A stretch of DNA of 29,296 nt from contig NW_019091570.1 in assembly GCF_001949145.1 (NCBI RefSeq), positions 64,001-93,296 of the forward strand. Reading direction: 5' to 3'. How positions within the stretch are numbered: position 1 is the stretch's first letter; the number at the start of each line of letters is the position of its first letter. The notes beneath the pieces were generated by a model, which worked only from the letters and a program-made list of their open reading frames with translations, was not told the DNA's origin and searched no databases. This DNA comes from Acanthaster planci. Lineage: Eukaryota; Echinodermata; Asteroidea; Valvatida; Acanthasteridae. The position numbers were made by a program, and so were the translations under genes. Shown here piece after piece: positions 12,201 to 24,200 of this stretch.

Positions 12201-15200
12201 GATGTGTATACACCATTTTAAAGCTGATTATCGTCCGAAATGGTCCATGTGAACTGCTGTGTTCCATTTTTTTTTTACTTCCAAGGGACCGCAAAAGGTG
12301 ACAGATTTGGATAAGTTCCATGAGAAATAAGGCCATCAAAGCAAAGTCCAAGTGGACCGACCTCTGTATGCAGTCTACATTTTGTAGGCGGAGACAAAAC
12401 TTACGATGTACCAGATCCAACGATTTTCCCGTGGACAAGTGAGTGGGAGGAGGTTCATGTGTGCCTCATCAATGAGGCACACATGTCCCCACACCTTTGC
12501 CTATGTGCTTGGGATTTCCTGATGTGGTGCATCATGAACAACATATCAAATGGCACTTCACATTGCCAGGAAAGGTGACTGTCGTGGCAAGCACTCTCTA
12601 GGATGAAGATTATATGTCTTCACACGAACGATGGAAACACACATCTGCAGCATTTGGAGCTGAGTGTCTTTTGCGAGGGTCGCCTGCGATTTCATCGCAA
12701 GCTTTCACACTGTACAGTGCAGCACGTTAGCGAACGTTCCCGGTGTTGTAGCATTTACATTTGTATCACTGGTACTGCAATATTCTTTGATAGTCGAAGT
12801 ATAGGGTACTGGTGATATTCCTGCCATATACATGTAGATGTGTGCTTTTTTTGACAAGTTTGCATGAATAGTTGTGTACGAACTTCGTGATAACAAAACA
12901 TTATTGCCTTTTGGAAGCTGCCTTAACTACACTTCAGTCTGTCTTGTAGATTTACTAATTCAATTTTGTGACAATTTCAGGCATTTTTGTCTTGTTCATC
13001 AGACTTATGAATAGACATACATGTATCTGCAGTATGATTTTTCACTTTCTGATAGTAATAGCCTTGTTGCCAGCACTTTATAAACAGATTTCAAGCTCAG
13101 TCACTGGAAAAGCTGTCAAAAATCTTTTCTTTTTTTGGCATTCATGGCTCTGTAGATGAGATGCTATCTTCTTAGATCTGGTTCCCATGTATTGAATATA
13201 AAAGCACTGCATGGATGCATGTATGGGACTAGATAGCAACAGCACTATTCATGTATAACTAATGGCAGTATAAATTCGTGGATTACCATTTTTAAAGACT
13301 GCAACAGCAAAGGTGTGCATGAGCTATGGACTCCAATGCACACTACCCTCGTGAAAATCACAGCTTTGCATTCACAGGACCAATTGCAGTGAGCATTGCA
13401 GAGATTTTGCATCCATGCAAAATTTGGGAGGAGGTATGGATCTGAGTGACAATCACGCATGGATCCTTACAATTTGGTGACAGCCATGCAATTTCACATG
13501 ACCTATATGTCTGTAATTGTGACACTGATGTGATTTTATTGTAAGGGAGCCCTGTTTTCAGTACTTGTACAAATAGGCCTTTTTTGACAAAATGGATATT
13601 ACACCCCTCCGTAGTACAGAACAATTGTCAGAGGCTCGGTGGGCCTCACATAGCTCTGTTTTCATTGGCCTTCAATATTCACCTGCTGGTATATTGTGCT
13701 TGCAGTTCCAGTCCGAATGCATGGGTGACAGGGGCACTCTTAAAGCTTAAATGTGTTCCCACCAATCTCTCTCCTTCCAAAGGTTCTGAAGACAAGAGAT
13801 TTACAACACTGCAAGGTAACCCTCAACACTCCACTCTGGCTTATTAGCCTTGGTTTCAGAGGATAACTAAATTCCTCACCCACCCACCCATATTACTGCG
13901 TCAGAAGGTAGATCTTTTGCTCTACCTCCCTCCACAGTTTTACTGCCAGAATCAGAGACAGTTCTCCTGATGTGTTGGCTATTGTTGAGTGATCCCTGTG
14001 AGTAGCAGAACTTTTGGCAACGGAAGCAAGCATTGCTGCCCAAAGTCATATAGCCTAAACAAGACATAAAACAGCCAACTAAGATGTCATTATAAATGGC
14101 ACAGAGACAAGTCTGTTGATCCACCCACAACATCTGTAGGGCAGATCAGTAATTTGCTTATGGTATGGAACTGTTGTTTCAAAGTCATATCTAGGTTTCT
14201 CTCACGGATCAACAGTTTCAAACAATAACCTCTTTAACATCTCCATCAGGGTATGTTTATAAGGCCCTAAGTCAAAATAGAAACAGTTCATGAAGCAGAA
14301 AATGATTGCCCTTAATGCCCTTTCAAACCATTGCCCGATTCAACTGCAAGCGGGTAATGATTGCAAGGGAGCGTTTCCCGAAAGGGAGTTGGCTATGTGG
14401 TAAATCTCTTTGATGCATCGCACCATCTCCCCCACCTTGGTACAAAAGCCCTGACTCCCAGCTTACCATGAATGGTTATATGGAATTTCATGCTATTTAT
14501 GGTGTTAATCGGGCAATGGTTTGAAAGGGCATTAAGGGCAATCATTTTCTGCTTCGTGAACTGTTTCTATTTTGACTTATGGCCTTATAAACATACCCTG
14601 ATGGAGATGTTAAACTTGCAAAGTTATCTAGGACGGTGACAAGAAACAATTCCAATAGGTTCTGCGGATTCCATAGCAACGAAAGTCAAGTGTATACATT
14701 ACTATTCCATGATATGTGGTGGCTGGCTTAAAAAGGAATGGAAATGATTGTAATACATGCGCTCATTACTGAGCCTATTTGAAAGTAATATTATTTGGGT
14801 GTGTCGTTTTGCACATATGATAGGCAAGCGAGTACTGCATGCATGTATAAAACTGAAACATACTTTCATGAACATTATTGATGCAACAATCACGGGACTT
14901 CAACATCAATCTAAAAATGTAAAATAAGAAAAGTCAATTAATGTTGGTATTTCAGGGCAGTGTGGCAAACTGAAGGAAAAAAAATCCACATCCATGTAAA
15001 GGGTAGTACAAACCCATCCCCAAACCCCCCAAAACATTGTTGACATATCAAACTGCTCTAATTACTCAACCAACAGACACAATGGAATGTAATCCTTAAA
15101 GCTCTCTATTTTAACAAAAAGCCGCCCAGGAGTAGTGTTCATTGAACCGTAAGCCATTTAGCTACTGACTCCATATCGTTGCCCGCTTTACTCTGAAGCG

Positions 15201-18200
15201 GGTAAAGAGCTTATCGTTTATCTGTCGTTTCCCGCTTCATGAACCGTTTCTATTTGACTAGCACCTAAGTCACCCACTATTGTAACAACTTGCCCGATCT
15301 AGGGACTTATGGTCATTGTTTGGGCCTTGACAAAGCTACCATAATGGGCCCCTTGCTAATGCCTCTCTGCAACACTTGACATTAAAAACCAGAAGACACA
15401 GTGAGTTGCATGTCCTTACTCTAGAATATGGTTATTAAGTAGGATGGGAACTACATTACAGCTAATCTGTTATAAGAAATTCCTGGCAAAGAATCAGGAA
15501 CTATCTCTTCCATCTGAGATGACCGACTCTGGTGTCCAATCTAGGCCCTCAAGTGGTACATAGCCCAAACTGATACCCTGAGGTTCATTACGATGCCTTA
15601 AGTCTTATCCATGGGCTTCATGGGACACAATCTTTCAGTGGGTAGTTAGGACAATCAACTCTTTTTTACCAGACTGGCCTATACATACCAAGAATACTGT
15701 CCATGCTTCTGACACCAGCAGCAACTACATCATGGAATTTTTGAAAGTTGTTTTCTGCTGAAAATTTTATAGGCAGCTGCTTGGAAAATGTTTCAACCTT
15801 TGCTCGTGCAATCTGATGGAAGTTCTGCAATCAGAAGATGAAACAGGATGAGTAACTCTTACAGCTGCCATGGCATCTTATCCCAACTGCTAGGATGGGT
15901 TGACTGCCTCTAAAACAGTCAGTTAATTGGAGCTCCATAGTGGATAGGTTCCACATAATATACTTCTGGCAGTCTCACCCAAGCCCTCCTTACACAGATA
16001 CGGTGCTTATCTATACAAATGTAGGGTTTAACATGTGAGGGAGTCCCAAAAGTAGACTCCCAAATCAGAAGTGATTTGGGAACCCAGAGGTGGACAGTAC
16101 TTACCTGTTTAACCTCCAACCCTCCCTTCCTGCATAGGCCTTGGTTGGCAGGGATATGTAAGTACGGACAATAAGAAAAAAACGGGCCTGGGTAAAGGCT
16201 TTGGTGCTGAGGGTGCTGTATACTGTGGTATAATATACTCGTGGATGGGAGCCTGGGGCTAGAGAAAATATGCAAATGTAAAGTTTAAAATGTATCATCC
16301 TCCTATGAACTCCCGAATCACCTGTAATTTAGGGGATTTAAATAGGCTGCATTGTGAAAGGAGCAAATCTTTCTGTCCTCTTTGATTAACAAATTGAGAG
16401 TAAATTATGCCTGAAATTCAGAGTGCAACTAAAGTAATAACATTTCTTATTCTGCTAACTTCACAGAAGTGTGATATAGGAGATGCATCGAAAGGCAGTC
16501 TGTCATCCTATGCCTACACACTCATGATGATATTCTTCCTACAGCAGAGGGATCCACCTGTTCTCCCAGTATTACAGGAGGTATATGCGCTGCGATATTG
16601 GTATTTGCAAATGTAATTATTTTCCTGCTTTCTGAAGTTGATTTACCTGGGAAGTTTGCACATATTTCTGGAGATAAAACTTGCATACTATGAGTCAACT
16701 CAAGAAAAAACATGCATATTTGTTATGGCCTTGTGTGACCAAAACTTATGGCGTCAGTGTTGAACAGGGTGGTTCCACATGGTGGTTCTATTGGAGTTTA
16801 GATACATGCTTTTCATCCAGCTATATTTGTCGGCAAATGATTAAAGTTGTTGATAAAACTTGTCGGGGAGGGGGGTCTTTAGCCTTTAAGAGCATGGATA
16901 GGAAATGGACTCATACCAGTAAATATTTTTTGAAATGGTTTTCATAAATAGCTGTATTCAGGTGAAGAAAAACCTCAAAACATTGTGGAAGGCAGGAATG
17001 CGTGGTTCTTCAGCAACCTCAAGAAACTGGTAGGTAAAACATGAACATAAATGAAATCTAGCATGCTCATCAGGCACGATGTCAAAAAGATTTTAATTGG
17101 CTCGCCACTGCGCGCCGCACAGGGCCGACGATCAGCATGCTCCAGCTGGCTGACCCTCTACCTACTTAAGGATCATGCATAACAAAGGTACAGATTTGCA
17201 TAATGCTTTCACAGGTGACTGCATTCTGGATGCTTGTTTGCAGCTGCAGCGTGATGACAGAATCACAGACACTCATCCAATGTCGGCAGTTTTCACTATT
17301 AAAGGCTTTCGCTTTCTATTGAAAAAAAAAGCACCTTTAAATTTTATCCACCGAAATCGTGGAGTTGTCATGCTGGAGTTGCCACTTTTGAAGGTTAGGT
17401 AGAAAAGAGACAAAACCAGTTAAATGACTAGAGGGCCCCAAATATATTCATTGAGTATTAGTTTTGGCCATGCTGAAATTAATTCCTCAACCTCAGAATA
17501 CTTTTCTCAGGCTCGATTTTCTTTCTAGCCTTAGAATGTTTTTTCACACAAGAAACTCATAATATTTTTTTCAGACTCGGAACATTTTCCAAAGACTCAA
17601 AATCTCGGACCCAGTCATATCTAAAAAAAATCTCTGCCCTGGGAATATTTCTTCCCACCCCACGATATTTTTTCCTGCATCAGAACTTATATTTCATCAG
17701 GCTATCAATATTGTCCACAAGACTCGGAGCTTTCGCTGGACTCAGAATACTTTCTCAAGACTCAGAATATTTTATCCCAGCTCTCAAGAATATTTTACAG
17801 AGCTCAATACATGTACATGTATATTTTATCCTCCCTTTAGTTGTTTACCCAGCCACAGATTTTTTTCTCGGACTTAAAAAATATTTCACCAGACTCCCAA
17901 TATTTTCTCAGGACTTGGAATATTTCTCCTGGTGTTAAGAATAATTTTCCTAGATTCAAAATATTGGATGCCAGACTCAATAATATTTTAACAGGACTTA
18001 AATTAATTATCCCCAGCCTTAGAGTATTTTCTGCCCAACAATTATCCCCATTTCCAAATTATTTTCACTTCACAGAAATATTTCACGAGACGCAATATTT
18101 TCTGGGAGGATTAATATTTTTGACTGATTGAATGTGCGGAACAAAAATAATCAGTACGCGGTGGGGTGAAAAAAAAAACCGTGTGATCCAGGTTTGGATA

Positions 18201-21200
18201 AAGAAATGCTGAGATGGGGAGGATTAATTTTTGTGCGGATTGAATGCCTGGAATAAAAACAGTATGTGGCAGGGCTAGTTTATTTCAGTTATTTTCCTCA
18301 AAGATTTAACTTTTTCAGGTTTATAAGAGTGGTTCCCAATATTTTCTGCCTTTACATGTCTTAGCCTGCCACATAAAGATCTGCTGTTCTTAAAGTACAT
18401 GTTGAACCTTCCGCTAGAGAAGTAAATGTATAGTACCCCCCCTTGAACAAAGGCCCCTTTCAGCTACACTTGGTAGGGCGGCAGTGTTGGGAACAAACAC
18501 GTTTCTCCCCCTCTGGTATGTATCAGAGTGCCGCCCACTACTTGAATTGCATTGTAGTCTGCCCAGTCAGTGATATTCTGACCAGCTTGTACAGTTTGTT
18601 TCATTCACTATTCATACACTGTGTTGGTTTTTGTTCTCTTCTGTTTTGTATTTTTTTTTTTAGTCTGTCAATGTGTTTTAATTATTTAGAACAAGTTTCT
18701 TGTTTTAGTCAGTTTGATTGGGTTTGATTCATTTATTACATTGCTGTAGTAAACCCTTTTGTTTTGGTTTGAAATTCTGACTTGCGTCCTTTGTTTTGTA
18801 TTAATTCAATTTCTCGTGACTTCTCCCTTTGAAAATCCTTGCTTAGTTCTTTTTTGGTCGTGTGAGTTCCCCCATAACTGTGCCATTTTTCCAGGGTACA
18901 AGTACGTGCTGCTGTGGGGAAAAAATAGCACCACACATGATCCAGGTTTGGATATTAAAAGTAATGCTGAGATGGGGTGGACTTGATGGGGTTGAATGCA
19001 CAGAATGAAAATAACAAGTACGCAGCGGGGCCTGGAAAAAAATTAAACCAAATTAAATGCTGTTACAGGAAGGAACATTTTTGTGGGTTGCCTGCCTGGT
19101 ATCAATACGTGGTTGGGCAGGGAAAAAATAAAAACCACATGTGGTCCAGGTTTATAGATAAAAAGAAATGCAGAGACGGGCCTTGTCAATCAAAAGACCC
19201 AGCCACTAAAAAAGACAACAGAACCCATTACCTCGCAGAAATATACATTTTATTTGGTAAGTCGGTTGTCAGTCTTTGTTTAACATAAAAAGGTCTATGA
19301 GGAATTTGTTCGAAATAGAGTCTCGTTGTTAATCTTGTCGATCCTCTGTCCAAATCAAAAATTTACATTTCGGAAAAAGTTTGTAGTACATGTATCTCCT
19401 GCTCACAGGATACTGACCACATTCCACTTGCATTTGAAGTCTATTTCAGCTGAAAACAGACTGATTAATTTTCAGATCTGGATGTACAGAAATGACTGTA
19501 CTCAGACCGTGAAATTCAATCCGACCTTTTGATCTGCTTCAATTTCAAAGACACAAGATACTTTTCTGTGTTCCCTTCCCACTGTCCCTTGCTTGGAACT
19601 TCCACAGGACTCGCTCTGTGGTCAAAATTGACAATGGACACCGGCGCACAGCGGCGGGCCTTGCGTGAGAGAGGAATTTCCCCGTTCATTCTGCTTGGTA
19701 ACATAATCGTGAATTCACAATAGGGATATTTAATGAGCCGGAGACTGGTCTGGGTGCCATGCTGTGCCACTTGTAGAGGTTGGACAGGTGACTTGGAAAA
19801 ATGCACCGTGAGGCGCAGCGGTGGCTCGCGGCACGCCAATTAAAATCTTTTTGACATTGTGCCTTGTCATATTCAGCACTTCCACACACATCCATTGCAA
19901 AAGTCCATAATAAGCCAGTTCAGTATTCCCACAGTGTATGCCCAAAATAAAGCATGTCTAAAGTCATTGGGACACACGTGAGATCTGTACCATCAGCTTG
20001 CCCTTAGGTGGGCTCATGAATGTGCCTTGTTCCCAAATGACCTTGCTTTCTGCAATACCCAACTGCTTCATTTGAGACAGTCCACAGTTGGTGACAACTT
20101 GTTCAGGAGTTTTAACAGTGAAACAAGCAAAGGAAAGATGGTGACAAGTGGATGTATTCTGTTTCATTTTACTGTTTAAAATGTTTGATATTACAGAAAC
20201 ATTTTTGGAGATGTGGCAACAAGGAATCTGTTGGAGAGTTGTGGCTAGGATTTCTGCGTTTCTTCACAGAAGAATTCAATATCAAAAAACACGTTGTGTG
20301 TATCCGACAGCATAAGCCACTCACACGTTTTGAGAAGATGTGGACCAGCTCTGCACGTGGGTATGCTATTGAAGATCCATTTGACTTGGATCACAATCTA
20401 GGCAGCGGAGTGTCCAGGAAGAGTAAGTTAAGTGTTATCTCCTTTAACCACTTGCTGCCGGGGGCAGTTATCAATGTTGATGATGCTGGTCTGGGATAAT
20501 TATTTTTTTTTTCCATTTTTTCTGTTTTCAAAATTATTTAAAAATTCCTATCTTCATTTACTGGACACTAACAAACACATGAAGGACTGTCTGGTGCCCA
20601 CTCTACCCTGACAGACAACATCTATTGACACTATTATTTCAACCAGGCCTGCCACCTTGTAAAAAGAGCCCAGATTTTGCGATGTTACGTAATATTCTTC
20701 TGTTCACAAACCTGGCTCAGTGCGCTGCTGACCTCTTTTCAATAGGGGCCAGATTAGCATGCAGCGGTGCTGTGTGGCTCATCGCTGCAGTGGTGAAGTG
20801 CTTTTGTCCCCAGTGGTAATCCGCTCACTCTAAATGCCCCAAATCCTGGTATACTGTTTCAAAACAAGGCTGGGTTATCTCTACATTTGAGAGTGAAAAA
20901 TGTTGGTAATGCCCAGCAGCCTGGTCTTTTGTTCTGAATATGGTCTTTTGTTACAAGGCCCTGTTCCCTTTGTCCAAGTTCAGAGACCCTGGCCACGCAT
21001 ATAAAGCATACGTGATCCAGAATCCCTGGCAGGAAGTGGTTAAGGGGTACATTGATTAACCACTTGCTGCCGGGGAGCCCTGTGTCAAGCACCATGGGTT
21101 TATACGCAGAGCCGAGGTGCCCAAAATAGGACAAAAGATCTGGTCCCTTTAAAAAAAGACAGTACTGGGAACAAAAGACCTGCTGCTGGGAATTGTCATT

Positions 21201-24200
21201 TTTGTTGGGCTTGCATTTTTCGAAGGTAATCCGTCACTGTTTTGAAACAATATACCACTGTTTTGGGCATAGTGTGCCTACGGATTAGCACCGTGGACAA
21301 AAGTGCTCCAGGGCCCCATTGATGAGCGACAGCACGGCTGCATTCTAATCCAGCCGCATTTGAAAAGACGCCACTCACATTCACTGGGGACAAAGGAATT
21401 TATGCAACACCTCCCAATTCTTGGCTCTCTTTACAGGGCGGCAGGCCTGGCTGAGCTTAGAGTAGCCACCAAACAGTCTGTCATGTGGGTGTAAATGTCA
21501 ATTAAATGAAATGATGAATTTATGAAGAATTTTGAGCCAGCTAATCTTGAAGCCTTGATTTGTCACAGCATGATTTCTGAAATTACAGCTAACTTTTCTG
21601 AGAGCAGCAAAGCGTTGATATAAAACCTTCACCTGTTATAAGATCTAAATAGATCTAAGGCATATGCAGATTCATATTTTGTTTAGAAATTTAGGGTTGA
21701 TAGCTAACTGTATATGTACCGGGCTTGGGGTCATACAGGTTTTGTGTCCAATTAGGTTAAAGGGCCCCATTAAAAGTGAGATTTAATCCTAAAAATGATT
21801 GTCCAATATTTTCCTCCACAACAGTATCCTCACACCCACTCTCCCCTGCATTTCCATTTTTAAAATGCTGGTGCTTTCGATTCCTTAAAAAAAGGAGGGG
21901 GGATATGTAGGATGTTTCATTATTAACATGGCAGGTAGGTGAAATGTTTGGGAGAATCATGCGTTGATGATAGAAGCATGAAATTGGGAGCACAGCTAGA
22001 GTGGGCCCCAGGAAATATATTTTGGCTATAGGGCCATAACAGATTTTGAATAATGATTACTAATGTCACAATTATGTATAGATGTAGGCTGTCAGCTTCT
22101 CTGCTGTTACAATATATATTGTTCCATGGAGTGGGTGGTTTGTGAAAAAGCAAGGGTGGAAGCTATTATGAGGACTGCCATATTGAATTCCTGAAAAAAG
22201 TCACAAAATACAGGAGCCTTCAGTGGCTGCACTTTACAGTAGAGTCTGGACATCAATTTTCAAAATTATGATGGGTTTCACAACTGGTTTTTGGGATGAT
22301 CATTTCATTAGAAATATCTTCTAAAGTCAATGGTTAACACCCCAAAATTGAAAAGAAAACAGTAAAAATGAGGAAATGAGCTTTGATTTTATGTCTCTAT
22401 TACCCAAAAAGCTTGTGGGCATTTCCCTTGATTTTTGACGTGATGGTATTTACATGTATCACTGTTGTCTTTGGCAGCTGATTCACTGGTCTGCAACCAT
22501 GTAGTATTTTTGGGAGTTTTAATAACACTAATATGTGCAGCTTGTTAATGTACAATAAAACAAGTAAATTCAGGTGGATTGATACCGTTACCATGTGACT
22601 TAGAGAGAAGTTTTCACTTTGTTGAAAAATAGCAAGAAAGACCAGTCTTTGCAGTCAAAGTTCATGGACTAGCCTGTTAATGTTAGTTTGTTGGAGAGTT
22701 TTAAGAAGATTTCTGCTTTGAAAACGGGTATTTATGAGGGGAAGAAAAGGAGTTTGTATCAAATTTCAATAGGGTCAAGCACTCCTAAGTTTAAGGTATA
22801 CAGTGGAGTGTCGCTATACCGAACACCACTATAGCAAACATTCGGCTGCACCGAACATCGTCCTTTGCTCCCAGTAGTTTGTGCACAAAACCTACCGAAC
22901 ATTATGCAGTTGCAAATCAACCGAAATTCATCACAGCATGTTTCAGAGATCGATCCTGAGCGGTAGCTTCACAATTTTTAGGATTAACTAAATGTCAATT
23001 TTGTAACTAAAGATTTAATAAAAACACAAATAATTAACAGATAATTTTTCTAGAAACCTCAAACATGAATACAACAGCAAAACATCATGAAAACAGCAAA
23101 TCGTAGTATCACAAGAGGGTGCACTCCAGTTAGACAAAGAGGGTGCTATTCAACATGGCAACGAGAGGTTAGGCAGTTTATTTCACTGTACTGAACGACC
23201 GGTGTACCGAACACTTAGCGTGGACCCCGTCGTTGTCGTTATAGCCACATTCCACTGTATTCATTGTTTGTTGGAGAATAAAAGCTTCTTTGAGCTAGGA
23301 TAAATTTATAGATTGCTTCTATACTGGCTTTAAGCAAATTATACATACTAGTAGGGGTACCATTGTATGCCCATGGGATCAAACTGCCTGGAGTTTAAAT
23401 TCTTTCTCTTTTGAAAAATACACATTTAGGGAGTAAAACCTAGTTTTTTTTTTTTTTTGAGAGTGGTTGAAGAAACCTTGCTGGTGGACAGAGTGGACAG
23501 AAGAGTATCTTCAAAAATACTTGAGTTTGTAAACCCCCATAACCACAAGTTAAAAATTTAATGTCTTTGTGTCTTTCCAAAAGTTTGCAAAGAAGCAGCA
23601 GAGGAAACATGTTTTGGGGGAAGGTGATTTCTAGTTGTGGAGATCTGACTCAACCCATTCCCAAATGTATAGACTATATTCCACTTTCAGTTGTCAAGTT
23701 ACAGAACACTACATGTACTGTGATACCGGTCATGTGCTTGAGGAATGAAGCACAACACTGAAGCAGAATAGCCAGTAAATTACACTGGATAATATCTCTA
23801 TATGTACATGTACAAACTGCCGACACAAAGAATGAATAGCATCGAGAGGGCACTTTGGATAGCGAAACCAACTCGAGAACATGCACGCTGTCTTCTGAAA
23901 CTTATAATATACCAAAACATACTTGGATTCAATGAAAAGTTCCTCAGACAGAAACTAGGTGTGGCCCTGGGCAACAAATGTAGCCTAGGAATAGAGTTAT
24001 ATGATCTAACCCTGTTCAAATATGAGAGAGACATCATCCTCCCAAACATTTTTTAAATTGTGAGTTGCATGAGATACAGGGACGATGTATTGATTACTAA
24101 AAGGAGATGCCTAGGAACTTAGCCAGACACATAACAAAATTCTTCCAACCCTGAAGTTTATTTCTGAAATCTCTACCAAATCGCCTTTCTTGACTTCATC

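Larger units (their letters stand above)
17073..19863. repeat. Distant inverted repeat pair in intron 4
   Basis: The 29 bases at 17073-17101 (GGCACGATGTC..AATTGGC) recur reverse-complemented at 19835-19863 with one difference, and each continues inward into a GC-rich stretch of G/C triplets that is only partly alike. The enclosed 2.7 kb holds the AATATTTT array and the ~110-bp repeats. The pair may be ends of one element or two members of a repeat family in opposite orientation. Confidence 0.7.

Noticed and set aside
17711-18131. Two + frames of 75-96 codons rich in Phe, Ser and Tyr
   Set aside because: They are translations of the degenerate AATATTTT array.
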